DNA from: Planctomycetales bacterium
GTDB taxonomy: Bacteria; Planctomycetota; Planctomycetia; Pirellulales; Pirellulaceae
DNA length: 64,000 nt
Reading direction: 5' to 3'
Assembly: GCA_020427005.1 (NCBI GenBank)
Contig: JAGQOY010000006.1
Location: forward strand, 1 to 64,000
In this document: positions 18,499 to 28,902 of the stretch, piece by piece
How positions within the stretch are numbered: the stretch's first letter is position 1
Layout of the letters: every line of letters starts with the position of its first letter
The notes under the pieces: model-generated
Databases searched by the model: none
Told to the model about the DNA's origin: nothing
Seen by the model: the letters and a program-made list of their open reading frames with translations, nothing else
Position numbers and translations under genes: made by a program

Positions 18499-18981
18499 TC
18501 ATTCATGCTGCAAATTGACTCCAAATTGTTTTACTTTTGCCTGCACTAGGCGGTACGCAGCAATCGTTGGATCCTCTGGAGGAAACCATAGGACCCGGTG
18601 GGCATGGTATCGCAAGGGAAACGTCCTCCCAACCAACTTCGAGTAGTCAGCAATCGCAAGATTCGTAGGCACGGAGACGGCTGACTGAGAGAATCCATTT
18701 GGGAGTTGCACCAAGAATTCAACCGAACCTGATGGTTCCCACGTTGGATGATAGTTGATGATTTCAACCGTAGTGATCGTGGCACCGAAGTGTTCAATCG
18801 CGAAGCTAAGAGCGGCCATCGCAATTGCAACGCTGGCCATCAGGCCAAGCAGATGTCGCGAGTAGAAGCGAAAACGATGGTGGGGAATGCCGGCGCTGTC
18901 ATTGCGATCAGAATACTTCGACTGGGATCGCTGTAGATCTTTCTCAAATGTTTGGTCTATCAAGGACGGCACCAGATTCAT
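18499..18981 (-). CDS. Single-pass membrane protein, unknown function
   Basis: A 45-residue polar N-terminus precedes one transmembrane segment (LLGLMASVAIAMAALSFAIE). The following extracytoplasmic part has alternating beta segments (TITTVEIINYHPTWEPSGSV, EFLVQLPNGFSQSAVSVPTN). I do not recognise the family. The topology fits a small anchored sensor or stalk domain. Its neighbour on the left is also an envelope protein on the same strand. Confidence 0.5.
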   Translation of the reverse strand: MNLVPSLIDQTFEKDLQRSQSKYSDRNDSAGIPHHRFRFYSRHLLGLMASVAIAMAALSFAIEHFGATITTVEIINYHPTWEPSGSVEFLVQLPNGFSQSAVSVPTNLAIADYSKLVGRTFPLRYHAHRVLWFPPEDPTIAAYRLVQAKVKQFGVNLQHE

Positions 18982-19283
18982 GGCATATGTTAATGTGTAT
19001 GTATTAAGAGACTGGGAGTGGCCGGACAGATTGGGCGTTGGGCTTGCCGCATTGGGACATGCGATCTGAGCCGCGTGTAGTAAGCTAACTTGTCAGGTTG
19101 ATTCAAGGGTTGACCGACTTGGCGTTCATAATAATACGCTTGGGGTATGGGGGCAAACTAGGGTGTGACCATGCCTCTGATTGAGGTGCAGCATTGCACG
19201 TCCGTAACATGCATCCGTTCATCCGGATGATATGCTCAACGGTCAAGGGGCCTCGCCGTCAGCCTAAAAGCACGGCTCTTCCG
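18982..19283. other. Gene-free interval
   Basis: No coding sequence, RNA gene or repeat that I can support is present in this 300-base gap between the membrane protein and the methyltransferase gene. Confidence 0.4.
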
Positions 19284-19967
19284 CTAGCACGAAATCGAAA
19301 AAGCACCGGATATTTTCCGCAAAAGCTTTAGCCGGCCTAGATCAACGTTCGTCGAGATCTGTTGGAAACGATCATTCTGCTGAGGTGCTTGCAGCATCCC
19401 GACCAGCCAGTCCGAGATCCTAGTGACGATCAGCATTGAACCTAGTGGCAACTGCTGAAGCAATCGCTGTTCGAGCTCCCGGACCAACTCATCACCGAAG
19501 AAAGGAACGTGATAGTAGACAATGTCAAAAGTGCAGTAATCAAGCTCCAGTGCATTGGCGTGTACGAAAGAACAAAGTGGATATACTCGACGGGCGAGTG
19601 CCACGTACTCTGCTAGCAAGTCCACTCCGGTTGCGCTCATGCCGGTCTGTCGTGCAAGTTCGCATTTTGTTCCTATTCCACAACCAATTTCAAGGAACTG
19701 AGCTTCATTGAGGGGCTTGCCAAGCGCTCCCTCAACAACCTGGAACGCATTGAGCAAAGACGCGTTGGACGCGCGGATATACGGATATCCTTTCTCAATT
19801 TTTCCGTGATGTTCAAAAGGAATGTTGCCTACGGACAGCAGATTGTGCTCGGCGAGAATGAAATCCTCAAGTTGGCGGACGACTTCTTCTTGGGTAAGCA
19901 TTATGGGGTCGGCTCCAGGCAGTGAGTTCAAACATGTTTCAAACTTCGCCGCAGCTCGTAAAACCAT
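19284..19967 (-). CDS. Class I SAM-dependent methyltransferase
   Basis: Motif I is LEIGCGIGTKCELA at about residues 92-105, followed by a GVDLLAEYVALAR acidic-loop segment and a motif II/III region FDIVYYHVPFF. These define a Rossmann-fold methyltransferase binding S-adenosylmethionine. The substrate cannot be told; the N-terminal 80 residues (EEVVRQLEDFILAEHNLLSV) may select it. A later in-frame ATG (19901) has GGAG about eleven bases upstream and is an alternative start. The ECF sigma gene just upstream is on the same strand but reads as a separate unit. Confidence 0.75.
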   Translation of the reverse strand: MVLRAAAKFETCLNSLPGADPIMLTQEEVVRQLEDFILAEHNLLSVGNIPFEHHGKIEKGYPYIRASNASLLNAFQVVEGALGKPLNEAQFLEIGCGIGTKCELARQTGMSATGVDLLAEYVALARRVYPLCSFVHANALELDYCTFDIVYYHVPFFGDELVRELEQRLLQQLPLGSMLIVTRISDWLVGMLQAPQQNDRFQQISTNVDLGRLKLLRKISGAFSISC

Positions 19968-20011
19968 GCATTATCAAGGAACAATATCTTAAAAATTTAC
20001 GCGGAATTAAC

Positions 20012-20572
20012 TCAGTGCGATTCCGAAATGCGCAAAAACAGCCAGGCGCGAGCTTGGCACCAATAGCGGTGAGCTGTAGCCCGTGAAATACCCAAGGTTG
20101 TGCAAATCTGCTGTGCATTCAGACCTGCAAAAAACTTAAGCTCGACGAGCTTGGCACGAACGGGATCAATACGCTGTAATTGAGACAGAGCAGCAACTAG
20201 TTCCAGCAAGGATCGATCATCGAAATTGTCGTCTGCCTCCTCCGGCGCGGATGTCGAGTCACAACTTCTCTTCAGTCGTTTCTGCGCATTTTTGCGACGC
20301 GCACTGTCAACCAAGACTTGGCGCATGACTCGTGCGGCGGCCGAAAAAAAGTGACCTTGGTTATCCCACTGTCGACATTCATCAGGCGACACAAGTCGCA
20401 AATAGACTTCATGGACTAGTGCCGTCGGGTCCAACGTGTGATCCGAGCGTTCAAACCGCATCCGATGCTGTGCCAATTTGCAAAGCTCGTCATAAATGAG
20501 AGCGAACAACTCGGCAGAGGTCTGGCCTGCTTCTCCTGTGTCTTCGCTGTAATCCACTGCGGCAAGTAGCAT
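20012..20572 (-). CDS. ECF-type sigma-70 factor
   Basis: Region 2 shows LIYDELCKLAQHRM, then LDPTALVHEVYLRLV and the WDNQGHFFSAAARVMRQVLV segment typical of the planctomycete ECF group linked with Ser/Thr kinases. Region 4 is VRAKLVELKFFAGLNAQQIC plus TTLGISRATAHRYW, the helix-turn-helix that reads the -35 element. The ATG at 20572 has AAAGGGG six bases upstream and is preferred to the in-frame start at 20596. It is divergent from a large surface protein and a kinase with TPRs (21391, 24045), its likely functional neighbours. No anti-sigma gene is adjacent. Confidence 0.9.
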   Translation of the reverse strand: MLLAAVDYSEDTGEAGQTSAELFALIYDELCKLAQHRMRFERSDHTLDPTALVHEVYLRLVSPDECRQWDNQGHFFSAAARVMRQVLVDSARRKNAQKRLKRSCDSTSAPEEADDNFDDRSLLELVAALSQLQRIDPVRAKLVELKFFAGLNAQQICTTLGISRATAHRYWCQARAWLFLRISESH

Positions 20573-20596
20573 GATAACCCCTTTCCCGTGCTCCAA

Positions 20597-21390
20597 TGAA
20601 ACCGTGTCCCTTTTTTCCCTTGTCCTCTAAGCCTTTAATCCGAAACGCCGCCCCGATTCGGCCAACAATTCGAAAAAAAGTAGTTCCCAACAAATCGACC
20701 CAGCTAGAGGTCTGCCAGCGCGTCTTAGTTAGGAGCTGGGAAAAACTTGGGTGTTTCCATCGTGTTCTTGCCTGAGACGACGGCGTTAGCCGAGGTTTTT
20801 TTGCAGAAATGGAGGGTAGTCACCCGCGGCTAGCAGGCTAGCTCCGTCGGCTCAAGCACCGAAGAAATATTTCCCGCGTTCCTTTTAGTCCGGCGCCACT
20901 GGGAAACCGCGGGCTAAACAGCTACCCCAACTGCTGATTCACGAGCCTCTGTTTGGAATTCCTGCAGATATTTTTTCCAACCGCTGAGACAATTCCCTCC
21001 GTACTGCGCATAGAAAGTTAATGAGTTTCGGCAGACGTCCTGTAATACGCAAGAACCGGGCTTTCGAGCGGTTTGGCTTCCGCATCCACTAAGCAGTTCG
21101 CACAAAAGTAGCGTGTTTTCGCCCATTTGATCCATGATTTCCCTGAAACACATGCTATACGTCGGTGTGACTCGCACTTTGGGAGCAGCAGTTGAACTCT
21201 AGCTGGCCACTTCCCCCGCAGACGCTTGACCAGCAGCGAATTCCTCGCTGACCTCGTGCAGGGGCGATAACGATTTCGCGGCCGCTGGCTCAAGCAGCCA
21301 TCCTCGCTCCACAGAATAAGTCGGAAATACCGACAGGCAAGAAATTCATGACCCGTTCCTAAAGCGATTGTTCAAGGGGAGGACTCATAA
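20597..21390. other. Long intergenic region with a dispersed repeat
   Basis: This 800-base gap between divergent genes has no convincing gene. 21103-21175 is one copy of a 70-base repeat (core CGCCCATTTGAT, then CACATGCTATACGTC and GACTCGCAC) also present at 28076-28145 and 28920-28993. A decayed hairpin around 20775-20860 has the arms GACGGCGTTAGCC and GGCTAGCTCCGTC. The segment must hold promoters for both flanking genes, but I cannot place them. Confidence 0.55.
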
Positions 21391-23982
21391 GTGGCCGCCA
21401 TGAATCAACGGAATCAGAAAAAAGTGTCGAACATAACCAAACGCTCTTGGAACCGCCGATTGCGCGCCGAGTTACTGGAGGATCGTCGCTTGTTAGCAAC
21501 GCGGATTTGGGATGGTGGGGCGCTGCTTAGCAACAACTGGACTAATGCCGCAAACTGGGTAGGTGATGCGGCCCCAGTCGCCGGCGACAATCTCGTGTTT
21601 CCCGGCGGAGTATCGGACCGGACTGCTGACAATAACTTTCCCGACGGAACAGCCTTCAATTCCATTTCAATGTCGGGGGGTTACACGTTAAAGGGTAACC
21701 GTATTATCCTGGGTGCGGGAGGGGTAACGTCTAACAACAGCGGCGCTCCCGACGTAATCAAACTGGATATCACATTGGCAGGCGTCGACCGTACTTTCAA
21801 CGTTGGCTCTGGGTCAACGTTGTTTGTAGACGGCAAGCTATTTGGCTCTGGCCTCGTCAAGCAAGGTGAGGGAAACCTGTCCTTGCTGGCCAAAAACGAG
21901 TACACCGGACTAACTCAGGTCGTCGCAGGGCAACTGTTCGTGAAGGAAGACCAGGGCTTGGGGGCGACAAGCGCAGCGACCCAGGTCAAATCCGGGGCCA
22001 CTTTGGTGGCTGATCACTCGGACACACTTCTCGGGGAGCTCAGGATTAGTGAACCGATCATTCTGGAAAACGGCAGCCGGCTGCGTGGCCTAAGAGAAGT
22101 CGTCCTAGACGGACCAATCACAACGCTGGGGACAGCAGAAATTCGTCAGGAGGGGATTACCGAGGAATTGCACGTTAACGGCCCGATATCCGGTCCAGGC
22201 GGGTTGAACATCACTTCCGAAAATCGGGTTTGGTTTGAAGGTAGTCAGGCAAATACCTTTCAAGGAACAACGTCGGTGTTCGGCGATCTATTCCTTGGCA
22301 AGTATCGGGTTGTCACTGATCCAATTCCTGATACTGAGGGTGTAACGTCCATCGCAAGCACATTGGAGGTTAAACCCGGTGGCAGCGTGACATTTCGCGC
22401 TAGCAATCAAATCGACGATACCGCCGATGTCATTGTTAGAACTAGCGGCCGATTGCGGGTTAATGGTTTTTTTGAAGCCGTTGGAGCGCTCATGCTGAAT
22501 GGAGGTGAAGTCAGTACGCAGATCGTGGTACCATTTTTGCCGTCGTTGTTAAATACTCGTCCGAATCAAAATCCTAGTGGAGCTATGAGGATCCGAGGAA
22601 TTGTTACTGCCTCATCGACATCATCCCAAAACCCGGCGCAAATCGACGGGAAATTACGGCTTGATGGGGCGATCAAATTCGAAGTGGCCGATGGTCCTGC
22701 TGCCACGGATCTGGTCGTGAACGCGCAGATCGAATCCGGCGCATTGATCAAGAACGGCCTCGGCACAATGCGACTAGCCGGTCCCGGAAACGACTATGAT
22801 GGGACGACCAGGATCAATGCGGGCACCCTGGAGGTCTATGCAGTTCAACGTCATAGCCAAGTCATCGTAGCACCTAACGCAACGTTGGCTGGGACCGGCA
22901 CGGTCGGACCGCTTACCGTCAATGCGGGCGGGAAAGTCGTACCCGGCGGCCAAAACACGACTAGCAAATTGCGTGTCGACGGCAACGCAGTGTTCGAACC
23001 TGGCTCGATTTTTGCTGTGTTCCTGAATGGTCCGCTCGCTGGACCCGGCCACGATCAGCTCGATGTCAACGGCAGTATCGGTTTTCAAGGTGCGTTGCTA
23101 GTAGCAACAGTAGGACCGCTCTCCTCCGTGGGCGACCAGTTCAGGATTGTAAACAACGACGGAAGCGATCTGCCAGATACGCCGTTCTTTCTTAACAGCA
23201 CCAATCCGCTAAACGACGGAGAGGCATTTCTGTCGAGCAACGGCGTGCGGCTGAGGATCGATTATCGCGGCGGATTCAATGGCAATGATGTCGTGCTGAC
23301 ACGAATCAATACTCCTACACTTGCGCCCGGTCTAGCATTGTCTGCCGCTGAAATCGATGAGGGACAAAAGGTTGTGGCTACCGGAATTCTATTCGACCCG
23401 GACGCCAAGGACCATTTGACGTTGGTCGTGGATTGGGGTGATGGCTCGAACGCCGAGCGGATTCGTCCTGGAAAACGCGAGTTTGAACTTGAGCACATAT
23501 ACCGAGACAACGGCACGTATCGGCCCAGATTCAGCTGGTTTGATCAAAGCGGCGAGGGCAACAGTCGTGAATTTGTGTTGGAAGTACTTAACGTCGCCCC
23601 TAGCGTTAACGCGGGTGAATCAATCACGCTCGTAAACGGCGGCAAACTGGTTAGGCCGGGCAGTTTCACCGATCCAGGCGAAGACGCTTGGACTGTATCG
23701 GTCGACTTTGGCGATGGATCAGGAACTCTGCCCGTTAGGCAAGCAAACGGCAATTTTGTTCTCATGCATCGTTACACGGAACCAGGCGAGTACACGGTCC
23801 GCGTAACAGTTGTCGACGACGATGGAGGCCAAGGAGAGACCAGCTTTACAGTTAAAATCGTCGCCGGCGCAGCCCCCGCCCGAGGCGCGCCCCTCGGTCA
23901 AGCCACTCCGCACTGGAAGCGGAAAGACGCCTTCTTTGATTGGCTTGACCAAGATCAAGGGAACTGGCTCCGCTACAATTAG
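21391..23982 (+). CDS. Exported surface protein with beta-strand repeats and two PKD-like domains
   Basis: The N-terminus is basic and contains LRAELLEDRRLLA, a motif shared by many large secreted planctomycete proteins. Residues about 45-600 are autotransporter-associated beta-strand repeats (WDGGALLSNNWTNAANW, GTTRINAGTLEVYAV, GTGTVGPLTVNAGGKVVPGG), likely a beta-helix. Two PKD-like domains follow at about residues 650-735 and 737-823 (LTLVVDWGDGSNAERI and WTVSVDFGDGSG). The GTG start at 21391 is chosen because GGGAGGA ends seven bases before it; an ATG three codons later is less well placed. It directly precedes the kinase gene on the same strand. Confidence 0.8.
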   Translation: MAAMNQRNQKKVSNITKRSWNRRLRAELLEDRRLLATRIWDGGALLSNNWTNAANWVGDAAPVAGDNLVFPGGVSDRTADNNFPDGTAFNSISMSGGYTLKGNRIILGAGGVTSNNSGAPDVIKLDITLAGVDRTFNVGSGSTLFVDGKLFGSGLVKQGEGNLSLLAKNEYTGLTQVVAGQLFVKEDQGLGATSAATQVKSGATLVADHSDTLLGELRISEPIILENGSRLRGLREVVLDGPITTLGTAEIRQEGITEELHVNGPISGPGGLNITSENRVWFEGSQANTFQGTTSVFGDLFLGKYRVVTDPIPDTEGVTSIASTLEVKPGGSVTFRASNQIDDTADVIVRTSGRLRVNGFFEAVGALMLNGGEVSTQIVVPFLPSLLNTRPNQNPSGAMRIRGIVTASSTSSQNPAQIDGKLRLDGAIKFEVADGPAATDLVVNAQIESGALIKNGLGTMRLAGPGNDYDGTTRINAGTLEVYAVQRHSQVIVAPNATLAGTGTVGPLTVNAGGKVVPGGQNTTSKLRVDGNAVFEPGSIFAVFLNGPLAGPGHDQLDVNGSIGFQGALLVATVGPLSSVGDQFRIVNNDGSDLPDTPFFLNSTNPLNDGEAFLSSNGVRLRIDYRGGFNGNDVVLTRINTPTLAPGLALSAAEIDEGQKVVATGILFDPDAKDHLTLVVDWGDGSNAERIRPGKREFELEHIYRDNGTYRPRFSWFDQSGEGNSREFVLEVLNVAPSVNAGESITLVNGGKLVRPGSFTDPGEDAWTVSVDFGDGSGTLPVRQANGNFVLMHRYTEPGEYTVRVTVVDDDGGQGETSFTVKIVAGAAPARGAPLGQATPHWKRKDAFFDWLDQDQGNWLRYN

Positions 23983-24044
23983 TCTACCCACATATCAATT
24001 CATTGGGGCCGAGTTTAATTTGCGTATCGCAACGGGAATAGATA

Positions 24045-27000
24045 ATGCGGACTGCGTCGCATTCGATCGATGAATACTCGCCTGATCTGGAACGGCTGTA
24101 CCGGCAGTTCGAGCAGGCCTGGTTCCAGGCACCACCTCAGCCCGACATTGCTAACTTTCTGCCGTCGAGTGATTGCGATCGGTCGACCGCAATTCGGGAA
24201 CTCGTACATTTGGATCTCGAGTTCCGGCTCAAGTCACATGAACCGGTTCGGGTCGAAAAATACGTCGAGCGGTTTCCAGATATTGCCAATGACGAGACTC
24301 TGGCAGCTTGGATTAGCACTGAGTATTGCGTTCGAAGCGCCACCGATCGTTCTGTTTCAACAGTTGAGTACCTGACGCGTTTTCCGCACCTGCACAAGAC
24401 ATTAACGGACTGTTTGGCCAAGGCCCAACATGACCGAGCGACGGACGATGGCTTTCCCCGCGATTCGACTCCCACCGAGCTGCTACCATTTACGCAGGTT
24501 CCCAAACAGCTAGGGAGATTCGAAATCCTGGAAAAGTTAGGATCTGGCGGGTTTGGGACGGTCTACAGGGCGCTCGATGCGACATTGGGAAGACATGTCG
24601 CCATCAAAGTCTTGCGTGCCGCCGTGACCGATGATGCTTCGTCGCAGCGATTTCTTCGTGAGGCTCGAAACGTGGCCCACCTATCGCATCCCGGAATCGT
24701 TCCCCTATACGATGCAGGGGAGCAAGACGGTTTGCGATATCTGGTTAACGAGTTAGTCGAAGGTGTCACTTTGGCGGAGGCAAAGAATCAAAAAGGATTG
24801 AGCACGCGGACAATGGTTGAATGGATGGCCACAATTTGCAGTGCCATACATTACGCTCACCAGCGTGGCGTGATTCATAGAGATCTGAAACCGGCCAATG
24901 TAATTCTGGAAGCAGGCTGCCGACCGCGCGTGACGGATTTTGGTTTGGCGCTTCGGCACGATGAGCACGACTCTGCAGACCAACAGATTCTGGCAGGCAC
25001 TCCACCGTACATGTCGCCTGAGCATGCGGCTGCCAGTTCACGAGCCATCGACTCGCGAAGCGACATTTACAGCTTGGGAGTAATGCTGTTTGAGTTATTG
25101 ACCGGACGCACGCCGTTTCAAGGTACACCGCGCCAAGTGCTCGCCCTATCAAAAAGTCAAGACAGCCCTTCGCCACGTGACTTCGTGCCGGACGTACCGC
25201 GTGATTTGGAAGCGATCACACTCAAGTGCTTGCAGCGCGACCCGATTCGGCGATACGCGTCAGCCGGAGAATTGGCAGACGACCTCGGCCGGTGGTTGAA
25301 TTGCGTGCCGGTTTCTGCCCGGCCAGTCAGTTGGCTTGCGCGGCTGCGAATGTGGTGCAAACGGAATCCTCGCGTGGCACTATTGAGTTGTTGTATTGCC
25401 GGGTTGTTGGCAACGGTTACCATTGGCTCAAGCACTGCAGCATTGGTTGTTTACAATCAGCGACGAACCGCTGAGGCACTGGCCGAGCGAAATCGACAAC
25501 TTGCGGATTCCGAACACGCTGCCCGACTCAACGCACAGGATCGTCAGCAGGAAGCTGAATCCGCTCGTCAGAACGAAGCCGAAGAGCGAAAAAGCGCTGA
25601 TGCAGTGGCTCAAATGATGATCAAATTCTTGCGGAGAGCGGATCCGGAAGTGGATGGCAGTCAGCTGACGATTGCCGCAGCTCTAGACCGTGCATTCGCC
25701 GAGTTGACGGCGGACAAACAAGTCAAACCACGAGTTCGCGGTGGTGTGCTCTTGAACATCGGCCAAACCTGGGCTGGATTGGGAAGATACTTGGACGCCC
25801 TGAAGGCCTATCAAGAGGCCACCAGACTGTTTGAGATGGAGTATGGCGCGGACGACCGAGATGCTCTGTTATCGCAGACCAAGGTAGCCGAGGCATATTA
25901 CTTGCTTGGTGACAGTCACAGAGCAATTGACATGTATCGGCGGTTATTGCCTCGCCTCAACGCCGTCATGGGTGAACGACACGAGGTCACATTATCCGCC
26001 GTCGATGGTCTTGGAAGCGCGCTGACTTCCGTGGGGCGCGTCGCAGAATCGGTAGTGTTACTGGAGGAGAACCTAAAATCTGCGCAGGCGACTTTGGGAA
26101 CGCAGGACGCCAACTCTTGGATGGCCATGCACTCGCTGGGACAAGCCAAAGTTGCGGCTGGACAATTCGACGACGCAATTTATCTGTTACGATCAGCGCT
26201 GAGTTATCGGCAAGCATCGCTCCCCGCGACGCACCCATCCGTACTAACGACCACTCGTAACCTGGCGATGGCTTTGCAATGGTCGGGACAGTACGAGGAT
26301 GGGCTGCAAGTCCTGCGAGGTTGCCTGACCGATTGCATTTCGCGCTTAGGCCAAAACCATCCCGAAACGTTACTCACGCAGGAATACTTGGCTGAGTCCC
26401 TAGCCGATTGCGGACAATTCCAGGAAGCCACACAATTGGCCCAAGAGGCCTGGCGGCTTGCCACTAACGAGTACGGGGAAACTCAATCGACAAGCCTCAG
26501 AGCCACGCGCACTTTAGCGTCTGTGCTCCGCGCTGCCGGTCGTCCTCTGGAAGCTCAACCACTACTTGATGAACTGCTCAGCAACTTGGCTGGCACTGGA
26601 AAAGGCGATTCAGTCTCCGTGTTTGAGGCCTTGAATGAATCCGCGCTGGCTGCCTCAGCAGCAGGAGAGCTCTCACGAGCCACCGAGCTATTGGAAATGG
26701 CGTACCAGCTAGGTGTGGATACGCTAGGAGCCGAACACTTCTCTGTGCTCACCCTCGGCGGGAATTTAGCTCAAGCATACAACCGCATCGGGGACAATCA
26801 ACGCGCGATGGCGCTTTTCGAAGCACTGGTGCCTGAACTAGAGACCTCGCTGAACCCAGAGCATCCGACCCGGCTCGCGCACCTTTCCAACTACGCCTGC
26901 GCGCTACGCGACCTAAATCGATTCGACGAAGCCCAAGAGATTTTCGAGAACGTTCTTATCGCTGCAGAGCAGGCTGGCGACTTCCAAATTCGAACTGCCA

Positions 27001-27815
27001 TCACCACGCGTCACGACTTGGCAATTCTCTACAACGCTGTCGGTAGGCACAGAGATGCAATCGAGCTTGGTCAAATTGCGTTGCAGCAAAGCCAAGAGAT
27101 TTTCGGCGACCTGCATCCACAGTCTTTAGCACTACTGACCGCTCTCGGCGAGTATCAGTTGCGAGCTGGCGACATCAACCAGGCAATTGAGTCGCTGGAG
27201 GAGAGCCAGCAACTACAAGCATCTATATTCAGTGAAGACCATCCGTCTCTGATGCAAACGCGGATCCGCCTAGCAGAGTGTTATGGCCAGGTCGGCAGAG
27301 GGAACGAAAGCGTACCAATCTATCTGCACATCATCAGGGTTCGCGAGGAAACTCTGGAAGAAGACCATGCCGCTACACTGCAAGCGATGACACAGTTGGC
27401 CCGCGTCCACGAAACACTGTCGCAATTCCCCGAGGCACTCGCCTTACATTTGGAAGTGCTCCAGCGACGTATTTTGAACATGGGTGAAAACAACGTCGCG
27501 ACGAATGCGGCTCGCAATAACCTGAGCCGATGTTTTCTTGCAGCTGGCGATCAACAACAGGCGGAATCGATCTGTCGCCAAGCACTGGAAAGTGGCGTTG
27601 CCTCCCATCCCAACTCTTGGGTCACGTTTGATTCGCGAGCCGTCCTGGGCGATATCCTCTTCCACCAAGGGAATCTGCTGGAGGCAGAAGCACTTCTGTC
27701 CGAAGGCTACGCAGGCTTGGTCCAACGACAGGAACGCATTTTGCCCCAAATGAAATATCGCATCGCGGAAGTCAAGTCGAGACTGGATGCATTGCAGCAA
27801 GCGAACCTACCATGA
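24045..27815 (+). CDS. Transmembrane Ser/Thr protein kinase with TPR sensor region
   Basis: The cytosolic kinase domain has LGSGGFGTVY (about residue 165), the VAIKVL lysine (near 187), GVIHRDLKPANVIL (near 278), TDFGLAL (near 297) and GTPPYMSPEHA, so all catalytic elements are present. One transmembrane segment lies at about residues 440-468 (ALLSCCIAGLLATVTIGSST). A coiled coil (ERNRQLADSEHAARLNAQDR) and about ten TPR units (GRYLDALKAYQEATRLFEME and similar) fill the remaining 700 residues. It presumably phosphorylates partners in response to a signal read by the TPR part. It is 62 bases downstream of the surface protein, and ECF sigma genes lie on both sides. Confidence 0.93.
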   Translation: MRTASHSIDEYSPDLERLYRQFEQAWFQAPPQPDIANFLPSSDCDRSTAIRELVHLDLEFRLKSHEPVRVEKYVERFPDIANDETLAAWISTEYCVRSATDRSVSTVEYLTRFPHLHKTLTDCLAKAQHDRATDDGFPRDSTPTELLPFTQVPKQLGRFEILEKLGSGGFGTVYRALDATLGRHVAIKVLRAAVTDDASSQRFLREARNVAHLSHPGIVPLYDAGEQDGLRYLVNELVEGVTLAEAKNQKGLSTRTMVEWMATICSAIHYAHQRGVIHRDLKPANVILEAGCRPRVTDFGLALRHDEHDSADQQILAGTPPYMSPEHAAASSRAIDSRSDIYSLGVMLFELLTGRTPFQGTPRQVLALSKSQDSPSPRDFVPDVPRDLEAITLKCLQRDPIRRYASAGELADDLGRWLNCVPVSARPVSWLARLRMWCKRNPRVALLSCCIAGLLATVTIGSSTAALVVYNQRRTAEALAERNRQLADSEHAARLNAQDRQQEAESARQNEAEERKSADAVAQMMIKFLRRADPEVDGSQLTIAAALDRAFAELTADKQVKPRVRGGVLLNIGQTWAGLGRYLDALKAYQEATRLFEMEYGADDRDALLSQTKVAEAYYLLGDSHRAIDMYRRLLPRLNAVMGERHEVTLSAVDGLGSALTSVGRVAESVVLLEENLKSAQATLGTQDANSWMAMHSLGQAKVAAGQFDDAIYLLRSALSYRQASLPATHPSVLTTTRNLAMALQWSGQYEDGLQVLRGCLTDCISRLGQNHPETLLTQEYLAESLADCGQFQEATQLAQEAWRLATNEYGETQSTSLRATRTLASVLRAAGRPLEAQPLLDELLSNLAGTGKGDSVSVFEALNESALAASAAGELSRATELLEMAYQLGVDTLGAEHFSVLTLGGNLAQAYNRIGDNQRAMALFEALVPELETSLNPEHPTRLAHLSNYACALRDLNRFDEAQEIFENVLIAAEQAGDFQIRTAITTRHDLAILYNAVGRHRDAIELGQIALQQSQEIFGDLHPQSLALLTALGEYQLRAGDINQAIESLEESQQLQASIFSEDHPSLMQTRIRLAECYGQVGRGNESVPIYLHIIRVREETLEEDHAATLQAMTQLARVHETLSQFPEALALHLEVLQRRILNMGENNVATNAARNNLSRCFLAAGDQQQAESICRQALESGVASHPNSWVTFDSRAVLGDILFHQGNLLEAEALLSEGYAGLVQRQERILPQMKYRIAEVKSRLDALQQANLP

Positions 27816-28051
27816 AACATGCTTCGTGCAAGCGAAGCGTATTTTCGCCGGTTATAAAATGAGGTCCTATTCCCAACGCGTTTGGCGGGCGTAAGGAATA
27901 TTCAGTTGACGGTCAAAACGGCCAGCGAAGAGACTACATCTGTCATCGCTTCGCGACTTGCGTAGGGTTCTTCGGCGAACCTCGGACTAACGTCCGAGGC
28001 TAGAGTCTGCCGCTGCTACGCAGCTGAAATCTCAACAGCATTTTAAATTGA

Positions 28052-28160
28052 AAGCTAGAGCAAACTTCATTTAAGAGTAGCGTTCTTTCGCCCATTTGAT
28101 CAATGAATTCCCTGAAAACACACGCTATACGTCCGACTCGCACTATCGCCATACGTCGGT
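28052..28160. repeat. Dispersed repeat, left copy beside an ECF sigma gene
   Basis: The segment reads CTAGAGCAAACTTCATTTAA, GAGTAGCG, TTCGCCCATTTGATC, then ACACACGCTATACGTCC. The same order of blocks recurs at 28903-28993 in the same orientation, so the two copies are direct repeats on either side of the sigma gene 28219-28827. A third, shorter copy is at 21103-21175. The rest of 27816-28218 carries no gene. Confidence 0.75.
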
Positions 28161-28218
28161 GGGTCTCGCACTGGCTTGCAAGTGGACGACAGTCCAGCGC
28201 GCAGTTTACATCACCGTT

Positions 28219-28827
28219 TCACTGGTCATCATTTTTGTCGATAACATCTTCTTGCATCATGCGTTCCAAACGGTTGCGAACGCGTTCACGCAAGCGGCGC
28301 ACCGATCGCTCGGCACGTTGCAAGCGTTCACATATCTCGCGGGTCGAAAGGCCTTGCAGACTCAATTCAATTACTTGCCGATCGTCGGCGTCAAAGCCCT
28401 GCAAGGCAACTTCCACTGTCTCGACCAGCATGAGCGCGTCATCGGGAGTTGGCTCGCGATCAATTAGCACCACCCCTGAGCAGGAAGCATCGTGCACTCC
28501 ATACAAAGCAACTTCGCGGTTCACGTTTCGCTGTTGAGCGACTGCCCGTTCAATTTGCTTAGCGCACTTCCGCAGCGTAATCAAGCTCAACAGGCCCCAC
28601 AAACATTGCCAGTTGTGAATTTCAAACAGTCCTTCTTGATTGCGGCGAAAAAAGCTGCGGTAAGCGGACTGGACGACGTCTTCGGCATCGACACGGTGCT
28701 GAACACCGTCTGCGATCTTGCTGCGAGCCAGCCCGACGAGCTTCCCTACGAAGCGCTCGAAGATAATTCTCGCTGCCTCTTCCTCGTCGCAGTTGAGTTG
28801 AAAAATGAGGGCCTGGAATGAATCCAC
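28219..28827 (-). CDS. ECF-type sigma-70 factor
   Basis: Region 2 is DEEEAARIIFERFVGKLVGL, then HRVDAEDVVQSAYRSFFRRN. Region 4 is DRQVIELSLQGLSTREICER, LQRAERSVRRLRERV. This is a different subgroup from the sigma factors at 20012, 34936 and 40427: the EDVVQSAYRSFF pattern marks another planctomycete ECF class. The GTG start has AAGGAG nine bases upstream. It is convergent with the TPR kinase (24045-27815). No anti-sigma factor is adjacent. Regulation is probably through a kinase, as is common for these families, but that is inference. Confidence 0.9.
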   Translation of the reverse strand: MDSFQALIFQLNCDEEEAARIIFERFVGKLVGLARSKIADGVQHRVDAEDVVQSAYRSFFRRNQEGLFEIHNWQCLWGLLSLITLRKCAKQIERAVAQQRNVNREVALYGVHDASCSGVVLIDREPTPDDALMLVETVEVALQGFDADDRQVIELSLQGLSTREICERLQRAERSVRRLRERVRNRLERMMQEDVIDKNDDQ

Positions 28828-28902
28828 TTTTGCTCCTTAGCCACCACATAGAATCCGGAACTAATAACAACTCACCGACATCTCACGGCATCCTATACAC
28901 CT

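Noticed and set aside
20914-21293. Two overlapping minus-strand frames (87-91 aa)
   Set aside because: They run through a dispersed non-coding repeat found in two other places; composition is not protein-like.
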